This document shows positions 1-7,614 of a DNA stretch of 64,000 bases, one piece after another (position 1 is the stretch's first letter; each line of letters begins with the position of its first letter). The DNA comes from CG2-30-58-95 sp964618215 (lineage in GTDB: Bacteria > Chloroflexota > Anaerolineae > Anaerolineales > Villigracilaceae), in NCBI GenBank assembly GCA_964618215.1, contig CAZTZE010000019.1, positions 5,659-69,658 on the forward strand. The letters run 5' to 3'. A program made the position numbers and the translations under genes. The notes below the pieces were generated by a model. The model did not search any database. It had not been told where the DNA came from and saw nothing but the letters and a program-made list of their open reading frames with translations.

Positions 1-2
1 CC

Positions 3-1283
3 GGCGGCGTTTTCCTGCTTCCGCAGCGCCTGCGCACTGCAATCCTCCAAGGCCTGCTTTGGGTAATCCTGGCCGGCCTGATGCGTGACCTCATCGTAAC
101 GGTTACTTACCGCTGGGGACCCCTGGCCGCCTTCATCAAGCAGTTTTTTGCCATCAGCGGACTTAAGCCGCTGGGCGCGGTGATCCTTTTCATCTCGATC
201 GGCGCTTTACGCTACTGGCGTTCCGGACGACCCGCGCAAAAACGAGAGAGCCTGCTAACCAATGGGAAGCCATATGTTCGTTGGCTTACGCTGGCTGGCA
301 TTGCGCTTATCCTCATCCTCCTGCCCCCCGTGTTGGGCGTCTTCTTCAGCGAGATCCTGAGCAACGTCGGAATGTACATCCTGATGGGCATCGGCCTCAA
401 CATCGTGGTCGGATTCGCCGGACTGCTCGACCTGGGTTACGTGGCCTTCTTCGCCATCGGCGCTTACACGGTGGGCGCATTGACCTCCCCAGAGCTGGCG
501 GCCAACCCGATGACATACTGGCAAGCCCTGCCCTTTGCCCTGATCATCTCGCTGCTGGCTGGCATCATTCTTGGCCTGCCGGTGCTGAGGATGCGCGGCG
601 ATTACCTGGCCATCGCCACCCTGGGCTTTGGCGAGATCGTCCGCCTGCTGGCGCTCTCTGACTGGCTGCGCCCCTGGCTGGGAGGCACGCAGGGCATCCA
701 GCTCATCGCCCAGCCGCGCATCGGCTCCCTCCTGCTGAATACGCAGCAGGAAATGTATTACCTCTTCCTGATTGGCATCGGCATCGTGGCTTTCGTTGCC
801 TGGCGTTTGAAAGATTCGCGCGTCGGGCGCACTTGGATGGCCCTGCGCGAGGACGAGGATGTGGCCAAGGCAATGGGCATCAACCACGTAACCGCCAAAC
901 TGATGGCCTTCGCGACCGGAGCGGTCTTTTCAGGACTGGCCGGGACGATTTTCGCCGCCAAGCTGACCTCGGTCTACCCACACAGCATGAACTTCATGGT
1001 TTCGATCAACGTCCTTTGCTTGATTATCATCGGCGGGATGGGCTCGATCCCCGGCGTCTTTATCGGCGCGCTGGTGCTGATCGGTGCGCCAGAACTGCTG
1101 CGCGAGTTTGCCGAGTTCCGTTATTTGGTCTACGGCGCGCTGCTGGTGGCGATGATGTTGATCCGGCCGGAAGGCTTGTGGCCTGAAGCCCGTCGCAAGC
1201 TCGAACTGCACGAAGAAGAGGTGGCAGCCGGGACAATGGTGCTGGCAGGGGTTGATTTAACATCGAAAAAAACTGGAGAGTAG
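3..1283 (+). CDS. livM: Branched-chain amino acid ABC transporter permease LivM (5' partial)
   Basis: Membrane permease subunit of a LIV/HAAT-type importer; with LivH it would form the channel energised by LivG and LivF. The frame is open from base 3 without a stop, so the N-terminus lies outside the window. The ATG at 81 lies just after a hydrophobic segment and is probably internal. Many hydrophobic segments follow. The LivM hallmark GFAGLLDLGYVAFFAIGAY is near residues 140-158, and the cytoplasmic loop MALREDEDVAKAMGIN is the ATPase-contact region. It ends 11 bp before livG in a clear livM-livG-livF order; livH and the binding protein are presumably upstream. Family assignment is firm, substrate is inferred. 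Confidence 0.93.
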   Translation, partial: GGVFLLPQRLRTAILQGLLWVILAGLMRDLIVTVTYRWGPLAAFIKQFFAISGLKPLGAVILFISIGALRYWRSGRPAQKRESLLTNGKPYVRWLTLAGIALILILLPPVLGVFFSEILSNVGMYILMGIGLNIVVGFAGLLDLGYVAFFAIGAYTVGALTSPELAANPMTYWQALPFALIISLLAGIILGLPVLRMRGDYLAIATLGFGEIVRLLALSDWLRPWLGGTQGIQLIAQPRIGSLLLNTQQEMYYLFLIGIGIVAFVAWRLKDSRVGRTWMALREDEDVAKAMGINHVTAKLMAFATGAVFSGLAGTIFAAKLTSVYPHSMNFMVSINVLCLIIIGGMGSIPGVFIGALVLIGAPELLREFAEFRYLVYGALLVAMMLIRPEGLWPEARRKLELHEEEVAAGTMVLAGVDLTSKKTGE

Positions 1284-1294
1284 GAGAAGAAAAG

Positions 1295-2104
1295 ATGGCC
1301 GTTCTGGTTGCTAAAAGTGTCACAAAGCGTTTCGGCGGCCTCGAAGCGCTCAGCAATATCACTTTGGATGTCAAAGAGAAGTCAATCCACAGCATCATTG
1401 GTCCCAACGGCGCTGGCAAGACGACATTCTTCAACTGCGTCACCGGGTTCTATACGCCGGAGGAGGGGGAAATCCTGCTCAACGGACGCAACATCACCGG
1501 CCTTTCACTGGATCGCGTCACCCGGATGGGCATTGCCCGCACCTACCAGAATATCCGGCTCTTCAAGAACATGACCACCGTCGAAAATATCCTGGTTGGA
1601 ATGCACCCGCACCTGAAATCCGGGGTGATCGGCGCTGTCTTGCGAGATCCACGCACCATGCGCGAAGAAAATGAGGCCGCAGAAGAAGCCAGACGCCTGC
1701 TGCGCTTCGTTGGCCTTAAAGGCAAGGGGGATATGCTGGCTATGAATCTGTCCTATGGCGACCAGCGGCGACTAGAAATCGCCCGCGCCATGGCCAGCAA
1801 ACCTACCCTGCTGCTTCTCGACGAGCCGACCGCCGGCATGAATCCCAGTGAGACCCAGGAGATGATGCTTTTCATCCGCCACCTGCGCGACGAAATTGGC
1901 ATCACCATCCTGCTCATCGAGCACCAAATGCGCGTGGTCATGGGCATCTCAGAATTGATCACCGTGCTGGACTTCGGCGTGCAGATCGCCGAGGGCACCC
2001 CGGCTGAAATTCAAGGGAACCCGCGCGTGATCGAGGCGTATCTGGGACGCGGCGCGGCCAGCGGCCTCAGTCAGAAGACTGCGGTAGCCGCAGCCGCAGC
2101 ATAA
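1295..2104 (+). CDS. livG: Branched-chain amino acid ABC transporter ATPase LivG
   Basis: Cytoplasmic ATPase subunit of the LIV importer. Walker A is GPNGAGKTT (residues about 36-44), the signature region is LSYGDQRRLEIARAMA rather than canonical LSGGQ, which is normal for LivG, and Walker B is LLLLDEPTAGMNP. The C-terminal extension with VIEAYLG is the LivG tail. Length of 269 aa is slightly longer than usual because of an alanine-rich end. A GGAGAAG ribosome-binding site precedes the ATG. It lies 15 bp upstream of livF and is co-transcribed with it. Confidence 0.96.
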   Translation: MAVLVAKSVTKRFGGLEALSNITLDVKEKSIHSIIGPNGAGKTTFFNCVTGFYTPEEGEILLNGRNITGLSLDRVTRMGIARTYQNIRLFKNMTTVENILVGMHPHLKSGVIGAVLRDPRTMREENEAAEEARRLLRFVGLKGKGDMLAMNLSYGDQRRLEIARAMASKPTLLLLDEPTAGMNPSETQEMMLFIRHLRDEIGITILLIEHQMRVVMGISELITVLDFGVQIAEGTPAEIQGNPRVIEAYLGRGAASGLSQKTAVAAAAA

Positions 2105-2119
2105 TGTGGAGGAATCATC

Positions 2120-2833
2120 ATGGCGATGCTTGAAGTCGAAAACATCCACTCTTACTACGGAAACATCCACGCCCTGAAGGGCATCTCGTTGACCGTCGAA
2201 GAGGGCGAAATTGTCACCTTGATCGGCGGGAATGGCGCTGGGAAAACGACCACCTTGCGCAGTATTACCGGTAGTCTCAAACCGCGCCAGGGTCACGTCC
2301 GTCTCGAAGGCGAGGATATGGCTCCTTACAAGCCACATCAGATCGTTTACAAAGGCGTTGCAATGGTCCCCGAAGGCCGGCGCATCTTCGCCCGCATGAG
2401 CGTTTCTGAAAACCTGGATATGGGCGCTTATAGCCGCAATAATAAATCGGAAATCAAAACTGATCTTGAACGCGTTTTTGAACTGTTCCCACGCCTGAAA
2501 GAACGCCGCAACCAGGTGGGAGGCACGCTTTCCGGAGGCGAACAGCAAATGCTGGCTACTGCGCGTGCCCTGATGGCGCATCCCCGTCTGCTCCTAATGG
2601 ACGAACCTTCGATGGGCCTGGCGCCTGTGCTGGTCGAGAGCATCTTCGAAAAAATCAAGGAAATAAATAAAGAGGGAACAACCATCCTGCTGGTCGAGCA
2701 AAACGCGTTGATGGCGCTCTCGATCGCCAGTCGCGGTTACGTTATGCAGACCGGAGAGATCGTCCTGCACGACAATGCCGCTAATCTGCAGAATAACGCG
2801 ATGGTGCAGAAGGCCTATCTGGGTATGGAGTAA
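2120..2833 (+). CDS. livF: Branched-chain amino acid ABC transporter ATPase LivF
   Basis: Second ATPase of the LIV importer, 237 aa, the usual family length. Walker A is GGNGAGKTT, the signature is LSGGEQQMLATARALM, and Walker B is LLLMDEPSMGLAP, the SMGLAP variant being typical of LivF. A GGAGG-type site (tggaggaatc) precedes the ATG. Last gene of the operon; a 131-bp MITE-like element begins 10 bp after its stop codon. Confidence 0.96.
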   Translation: MAMLEVENIHSYYGNIHALKGISLTVEEGEIVTLIGGNGAGKTTTLRSITGSLKPRQGHVRLEGEDMAPYKPHQIVYKGVAMVPEGRRIFARMSVSENLDMGAYSRNNKSEIKTDLERVFELFPRLKERRNQVGGTLSGGEQQMLATARALMAHPRLLLMDEPSMGLAPVLVESIFEKIKEINKEGTTILLVEQNALMALSIASRGYVMQTGEIVLHDNAANLQNNAMVQKAYLGME

Positions 2834-2843
2834 GTGCCACTTT

Positions 2844-2974
2844 GTAACTGCTCAGGCCTGTCACCCTGAGGGAGCGTTCTGTGCGACCGAAGGGTCTCAA
2901 AGCCGGTTGGAGGAGATTCTTCGCCGCTGGAAGAACACCAGCAGCTCAGAATGACAATCTGGTTGAGCAGTTAC
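2844..2974. mobile_element. MITE-like element, copy 1 (131 bp, 8-bp target duplication)
   Basis: Ends are inverted: GTAACTGCTCA at the left, TGAGCAGTTAC at the right. Directly outside, GCCACTTT is repeated at 2836-2843 and 2975-2982, a perfect 8-bp target duplication. The interior has the words CACCCTGAGGGAGCGTTC, GCGACCGAAGGGTCTC and AGATTCTTCGCC and no coding potential. It is the ancestral form of the longer copy at 7417. The transposase that moves it is not in this window. Confidence 0.85.
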
Positions 2975-3071
2975 GCCACTTTTCTAAATAGAGGCGCAGA
3001 GGTAAAATCAATTGCCTCTGCGCTTTTGTTTTCTAGCCAACTGTCACTTTCGGAATAGGACGCGAAAAAAC

Positions 3072-4253
3072 ATGACTTTACCTGCAACAGCCGACATTGT
3101 CATCATCGGCGGCGGGGTGATGGGCACCAGCACGGCCTATCACCTTGCCGCTCGCGGCCAAAAGAATATCCTCCTGCTCGAAAAAGAGGAATTCTTCAGC
3201 CAGGGCGCCACCGGGCGCTGCGCGGGCGGCGTGCGCTACCAATTCTCGACCGAGATCAACGTCCGCCTCTCGCTCGCCAGCCTGCCCATGCTTGAACGCT
3301 TCAAAGACGAGATCGGGCAGGAGATTGATTACCGTAAATGCGGCTATCTCTTTGCCCTCACAAAGCCCGAAGAAGTGGAATATTTCCGCCGCAACGTGGA
3401 ACTCCAGCAGAAACTCGGCGTGCAAACCGAGTGGTTGAGCGGCGACGAAGTCCGCAAACGAGTGCCACGGATGCGCTTCGAAGATGCCCTGGCGGGAACC
3501 TTCAATCCCAAGGACGGGCTGGTGGACCCGAACAGCGTGGTCATGGGTTACGTCGGAGCAGCGCAGCGGATGGGCGTCGAGGCGCTGAATAACGTCGAAG
3601 TGACGGGGTTGAAGGCTTCGCCCCCAGGCTCAACCCGAGGGGTTGAAGGCGGAAAAATTGAAGGCGTGGAAACGAACAAAGGTTTTGTTGCCACGCGAAC
3701 AGTCGTCAATGCGGCCGGACCCTGGGCGGGTCTGATCGGGAAAATGGCCGGAGTCCACATCCCGCTCACCCCCCTGCGCCGCCAGATGCTGACCACCACG
3801 CCGCTGCCCGAACTGCCCGCAGATTTTCCCTTCGTCATTGATTTTGCCCAATCCCTATATTTCCATCGTGAAGGCGAGGGCCTGTTGACAGGGATGTCCA
3901 ACCCGAACGAGTCGCCCGGCTTCGATCAGAACGTGGACGAAGCCTTCGAGCTTGTCAACCTCGAGGCGGCGACTGCGCGAATGCCCATGCTCGAAAAGGC
4001 CGGCCTGGTCTCGCACTGGGCTGGGCTATACGAAGTCACGCCCGACGCTCACCCTGTTTACGGAAAAACGCCGGTGGAAGGCTTTTATGTAGTGACCGGT
4101 TTTTCAGGGCATGGCTTCATGCACGGTCCGGTCTCCGGAAAATTGATCGCCGAATATATCCTTGACGGAAAATTCCAAAGCGTTGATGTTTCCATACTCG
4201 ACCTAGCGCGGTTCGAGGAAGAGCGGTGGATAAAAGAATACAATGTGGTTTGA
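3072..4253 (+). CDS. FAD-dependent oxidoreductase (DAO / sarcosine oxidase beta-like)
   Basis: Flavoenzyme of the D-amino-acid oxidase superfamily, oxidising a secondary or D-amine; the closest recognised type is sarcosine oxidase beta subunit or glycine oxidase. The dinucleotide fold IVIIGGGVMGTSTAYHLA is at residues 9-26, a substrate-side segment RCAGGVRYQF follows, and the C-terminal FAD motif is GFYVVTGFSGHGFMHGP. ATG at 3072 is chosen because the fold starts a few residues later; a longer frame from 3012 adds a poorly conserved 20 residues. At 3610-3655 a palindromic GC-rich stretch (CTCAACCCgaGGGGTTGA) encodes PPGSTRGVEGG, probably a repeat-derived loop insertion. The exact substrate cannot be given. 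Confidence 0.85.
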   Translation: MTLPATADIVIIGGGVMGTSTAYHLAARGQKNILLLEKEEFFSQGATGRCAGGVRYQFSTEINVRLSLASLPMLERFKDEIGQEIDYRKCGYLFALTKPEEVEYFRRNVELQQKLGVQTEWLSGDEVRKRVPRMRFEDALAGTFNPKDGLVDPNSVVMGYVGAAQRMGVEALNNVEVTGLKASPPGSTRGVEGGKIEGVETNKGFVATRTVVNAAGPWAGLIGKMAGVHIPLTPLRRQMLTTTPLPELPADFPFVIDFAQSLYFHREGEGLLTGMSNPNESPGFDQNVDEAFELVNLEAATARMPMLEKAGLVSHWAGLYEVTPDAHPVYGKTPVEGFYVVTGFSGHGFMHGPVSGKLIAEYILDGKFQSVDVSILDLARFEEERWIKEYNVV

Positions 4254-4325
4254 AAACAATTACGCATTACGTTTCACGTTTTTTGGAATAGACTTTATTT
4301 GTAATAGACCGCCCGCTCGTTTTTT

Positions 4326-4384
4326 GCATCGAATTTTCACGAATTTCTCAAAAATAAATCCGTTCAATTCGGGTAATTCGATGC
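4326..4384. repeat. Imperfect inverted repeat in the oxidoreductase-cinA intergenic gap
   Basis: Perfect 10-bp outer arms GCATCGAATT and AATTCGATGC, with inner near-repeats of the word CGAATT (ttttcacgaattt, ttcaattcggg). It sits in an AT-rich 205-bp gap. The design, arms built of repeated short words, recurs at 49106, 58696 and 60020. No factor-independent terminator tail is evident. Confidence 0.55.
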
Positions 4385-4458
4385 AGAAATTTTATTGCCG
4401 TTAAAGTCTAATGCAACCGAAAAACGTACTGCGTAAAACGTAAAACCCTGGGATTGTA

Positions 4459-5616
4459 ATGACTTCCGCTGAAATCATCACCATCGGAACCGAGCTTCTG
4501 CTCGGCGAAACCGTTGACACCAACACCCGCTTCATCGCCCGGACACTGCGTGGCTTGGGCGTGGACCTGTTCCGCACGAGCAGCATCGGGGATAACGCCG
4601 AACGCATCGCCCAGGTCATCCGCGAGTCAATGGAACGCGCCGAGATCGTCATCACCACCGGCGGCCTCGGCCCGACCGTGGACGATCCGACCCGGCAGGC
4701 CGTGGCGCAAGCCGTGGGCGTGGAAGTAGAATATCATCCCGAACTCTGGGAGCAAATCGCTGCGCGTGTGGCTCGTTATGGCCGCACCCCGACGGAAAAT
4801 CAGAAACGACAGGCCTACCTGCCTGCCGGCGCGATAGCAATTGATAATCCGGTCGGTACCGCGCCGGCCTTCATCGTCGAAACCGGCCGCAATGCCATCC
4901 TCAGCCTGCCCGGTGTGCCGCGCGAGATGGAAACGCTGATGGCTCAAGCAGTGATCCCTTATCTTCAAAAACGCTATGAGCTGCACGAGATCATCAAGAT
5001 TCGCACCCTGCATACCGGCGGAGCCGGGGAAGCCTGGATTGACGAACAAATCGGAGACCTGGAAGCCCGGCTCAACCCCACCATCGGCCTGACCGCCCAC
5101 TCCGGCATTGTAGACATCCGCATCGCCGCAAAGGCCGGGAGCGAGGCCGAAGCCGAGCGAATGATCGCCGAAATCGAGGCGGAGATCCGGGAGCGACTGG
5201 GGATGGTCATCTACGGAGCGGATGAAGATACACTGGAAGCAATCACCCTCCAGGCTGTGGCGGAACGGGGCTGGACTCTAGCCTGTCTCGAGGCCGGATT
5301 GGGCGGCGCGCTGATCGAGCGGCTGGCCCGGGTGCAAAATCCGGCTTTTCTTGGCGGAAGCAGGTTGGAGGTCCAGCCAGAGGCGCTGGGCGAGGCTCTC
5401 GAAGAGGTGCGCAATGGCAGGAATTCGTCGCTTGCCGTGGGTATCACCTTGTCCATCCTGGGCGAACAACAGAACATTACCATTCACCTGCTCACGCCGC
5501 AGGGGAATGAAGAACGTCACCTTACCTATGGCGGGCATCCCGGAAATGCGCCGCGCTGGGCGACCAACATCGGGCTGAACATCCTCCGCCGGCGCGCACA
5601 AGGGATTTCTGACTGA
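4459..5616 (+). CDS. cinA: CinA-like protein (MoCF domain plus degenerate amidase domain)
   Basis: CinA family, 385 aa. The N-terminal MoCF/COG1058 domain (residues 1-170, pyrophosphatase on nucleotide substrates in the family) has GTELLLGETVDTN and the motif GGLGPTVDDPTRQAVA. The C-terminal third occupies the place of the nicotinamide-nucleotide amidase domain, but where active enzymes have AESCTGG this protein reads LEAGLGG, so the catalytic serine is absent. The domain is also shortened. Deamidase activity is therefore doubtful, while the N-terminal domain looks intact. It lies 2 bp before the peptidase lipoprotein gene, suggesting co-transcription. Confidence 0.88.
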   Translation: MTSAEIITIGTELLLGETVDTNTRFIARTLRGLGVDLFRTSSIGDNAERIAQVIRESMERAEIVITTGGLGPTVDDPTRQAVAQAVGVEVEYHPELWEQIAARVARYGRTPTENQKRQAYLPAGAIAIDNPVGTAPAFIVETGRNAILSLPGVPREMETLMAQAVIPYLQKRYELHEIIKIRTLHTGGAGEAWIDEQIGDLEARLNPTIGLTAHSGIVDIRIAAKAGSEAEAERMIAEIEAEIRERLGMVIYGADEDTLEAITLQAVAERGWTLACLEAGLGGALIERLARVQNPAFLGGSRLEVQPEALGEALEEVRNGRNSSLAVGITLSILGEQQNITIHLLTPQGNEERHLTYGGHPGNAPRWATNIGLNILRRRAQGISD

Positions 5617-5618
5617 CC

Positions 5619-6611
5619 ATGTCGCCACCACGCGTGAAAAGCACTCCGCCCAATCGCCGTCGTACGGTCCTTGCGCTGGGATTTTGGCTTTTCGTCATCG
5701 TTTTCCTTAGCACGGTTGGGGCGGGATGCTCGCTAAAGCAAGCCAGCCCTCCGGCTGATCCTTCGGCGACCGCCTGGTTCGCGACCGCTACATCAACACC
5801 AGCACCGACTGTTACGCCATCACTTACGGCGAAGCCAAGCGTCACTGCCCTCCCCTCGGCGCTACCGACTGCCACTTCAACTCCAACCGAAACGCCAACC
5901 CCAACCCCGCAAAGCCAGGGATTTTTCATCATCGGATTCTCGGTCGGCGGGCGGCCGCTGGAAGTCTACCAATTCGGCAGCGGGCCGAGCGAACGGTTGA
6001 TCGTGGCGGGCATCCATGGTGGGAGCGAATGGAATACGATTGCCTTGGCCGATGAGCTGATCGCCCACCTGCAATCGCACCCAGAGATCATTCCGGGCGA
6101 CGTAACGCTGTACATCTTGCCCAATCTAAACCCAGACGGCGAAGCGCGCGGCCACGGCGCAGAGGGACGCACCAACGATCACGGCGTGGACCTGAACCGC
6201 AACTGGCCGGCGAACTGGCAATCCGAATGGTCCGAAAAAGGTTGCTGGACGCTGCGACCAGTATCGGCTGGAAAATTCCCCGTCTCCGAGCCAGAGACCA
6301 AATCACTCCAGCTTTTCCTCCAGCATCACAAGATTGACGCCCTGATCAGTTATCACAGCGCGGTGCTGGGCATCTTCCCCGGCGGGCTGCCGCCAGATAA
6401 GGATTCGATCCGTTTGGCAAAGGCCATTGCCGCGATAAGCACGTACCCTTATCCGCCCATTGACACTGGCTGCCAGTACACCGGCGCGCTGGTGGATTGG
6501 GCTTCACAGCACGGCACTGCCGCACTCGACATCGAATTGACCAATCATAAGGATACCGATTTTGACATGAACCTGACCATTCTACACATCTTTATGAACT
6601 GGAAGAAGTGA
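5619..6611 (+). CDS. M14-family zinc carboxypeptidase-like lipoprotein
   Basis: Secreted lipid-anchored peptidase of the M14 (MpaA / succinylglutamate desuccinylase-like) group. N-terminus: basic residues, a hydrophobic stretch and lipobox VGAGC at about residue 38, then a T/P-rich linker to about residue 100. Zinc ligands and active-site region: IHGGSEWNT (H and E), GVDLNRNWP, YHSA (third ligand) and DIEL near the C-terminus (catalytic acid). The family includes murein peptide amidases, so a cell-wall peptide substrate is plausible but inferred. The start is 2 bp after the cinA stop. Confidence 0.8.
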   Translation: MSPPRVKSTPPNRRRTVLALGFWLFVIVFLSTVGAGCSLKQASPPADPSATAWFATATSTPAPTVTPSLTAKPSVTALPSALPTATSTPTETPTPTPQSQGFFIIGFSVGGRPLEVYQFGSGPSERLIVAGIHGGSEWNTIALADELIAHLQSHPEIIPGDVTLYILPNLNPDGEARGHGAEGRTNDHGVDLNRNWPANWQSEWSEKGCWTLRPVSAGKFPVSEPETKSLQLFLQHHKIDALISYHSAVLGIFPGGLPPDKDSIRLAKAIAAISTYPYPPIDTGCQYTGALVDWASQHGTAALDIELTNHKDTDFDMNLTILHIFMNWKK

Positions 6612-6625
6612 ACGCCATGCCATGC

Positions 6626-6631
6626 TATAAT
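6626..6631 (+). promoter_or_regulatory. Extended -10 TATAAT giving a leaderless MNT transcript
   Basis: TGCTATAAT precedes the MNT start codon by only 7 nt, so transcription would start at or next to the A of the ATG. No Shine-Dalgarno sequence fits in the gap. No good -35 is visible, consistent with an extended -10 promoter. Confidence 0.5.
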
Positions 6632-6638
6632 TACCTCG

Positions 6639-6953
6639 ATGGATATTACCTACCTGACAAACCGCCTCGTACCTGTGTTGAAACGGTACAACATCCAGAA
6701 AGCCCTGCTCTTCGGCTCACTGGCGCGCGGAGACGCCTCACCGCGCAGCGATTTGGATTTAATTCTCGTACAGAACACAAATCGCCGTTTTCTGGAACGT
6801 TACGATGGCATCTTGATGGAGATAAGCAAGGTTGTGCCAGATCGAGATGTGGACTTATTGATTTATACGCCAGAAGAACTCGAAAAACTGGCTTCACGCC
6901 GCTTTTTCAAGCAAATTTTTAAGGAGGGCAGAATAATCTATGAGTCAATCTGA
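6639..6953 (+). CDS. MNT-domain nucleotidyltransferase, antitoxin-like
   Basis: Minimal nucleotidyltransferase of 104 aa with the pol-beta signature LLFGSLARGDASPRSDLDL (residues 24-42): GSxxRG followed by SDxDL, and a third acidic residue in RDVDLLI. In MNT/HEPN toxin-antitoxin pairs this partner modifies and neutralises the HEPN toxin. It overlaps the HEPN gene by 14 nt, the typical arrangement. The -10 element is 7 nt upstream of the ATG. Confidence 0.88.
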   Translation: MDITYLTNRLVPVLKRYNIQKALLFGSLARGDASPRSDLDLILVQNTNRRFLERYDGILMEISKVVPDRDVDLLIYTPEELEKLASRRFFKQIFKEGRIIYESI

Positions 6954-7350
6954 AGATCTTCATGAAGCAGAGCGCTGGCTAAAAACCGCCGAGGAAGACC
7001 TGCAAGCCGCCAGGGCATTACAACAGGTTGGCATGTACGCTCACGCGTGTTTTCTTTCCCAACAATGTGGAGAAAAAGCTATCAAGGCCGTCTGGCACCT
7101 AATTGGGGAAGATCCTTGGGGACATTCGATCCAGCGTTTGGTTATGCAATTCCCCAAGCCTGAATTATTTACCGAACGTGAGAATTGGTTGCAGCGGGCT
7201 GCTTCTCTGGATAAATTCTATATTCCCACCCGTTATCCGAATGGACTACCGGACTTGACCCCAGGCCAAAGTTATTTTTCAAAAGATGCAGAACAAGCCA
7301 TTGAGCAAGCAGTTTTCTTTTTGGAAGTTGCGCGTGAATTCTTGTCATGA
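6940..7350 (+). CDS. HEPN-domain protein, toxin partner of MNT
   Basis: HEPN domain, 136 aa, all-helical, with the family pattern AERWLKTAEEDLQAARALQ at the N-terminus, then CFLSQQCGEKAIKAVWHL and YIPTRYPNG. HEPN proteins paired with MNT act as RNases or are AMPylated partners. A strong AAGGAGG lies inside the MNT coding end. Pairing, overlap and domain type together support a toxin-antitoxin module; activity is inferred. Confidence 0.85.
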   Translation: MSQSEDLHEAERWLKTAEEDLQAARALQQVGMYAHACFLSQQCGEKAIKAVWHLIGEDPWGHSIQRLVMQFPKPELFTERENWLQRAASLDKFYIPTRYPNGLPDLTPGQSYFSKDAEQAIEQAVFFLEVAREFLS

Positions 7351-7416
7351 TTGTAGATCGCTTCACCAGAGAAAAATCGAGGGCGGCAAAGAAGCTGCCT
7401 TTTTATATAAGTTGAA

Positions 7417-7595
7417 GTAACTGTTCAGCCGGAGTGTCATTCTGAGACGCTGGTGTTCCCATTCGCTGCGCTCAGGGCATGCTTCCAGCGGCGAAGAATC
7501 TCCTCCGACTGGCCTTGAGACCCTTCGGTCGCACAGACTTGTCCTGAGCGAAGCCGAAGGAACGCTCCCTCAGGGTGACAGGCTTGAGCAGTTAC
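7417..7595. mobile_element. MITE-like element, copy 2 (179 bp) with two nested 24-bp inserts
   Basis: Same family as the element at 2844, in inverse orientation. Ends GTAACTGTTCA and TGAGCAGTTAC; the flanking octamer AAGTTGAA is duplicated at 7409-7416 and 7596-7603. It is 48 bp longer than copy 1, fully explained by two 24-bp inserts at 7459-7482 (core ATTCGCTGCGCTCAGGGCAT) and 7537-7560 (core CTTGTCCTGAGCGAAGCC, the reverse orientation). The right end is 19 bp upstream of the amidohydrolase start codon. Confidence 0.88.
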
Positions 7596-7614
7596 AAGTT
7601 GAAAGGGACAATGG

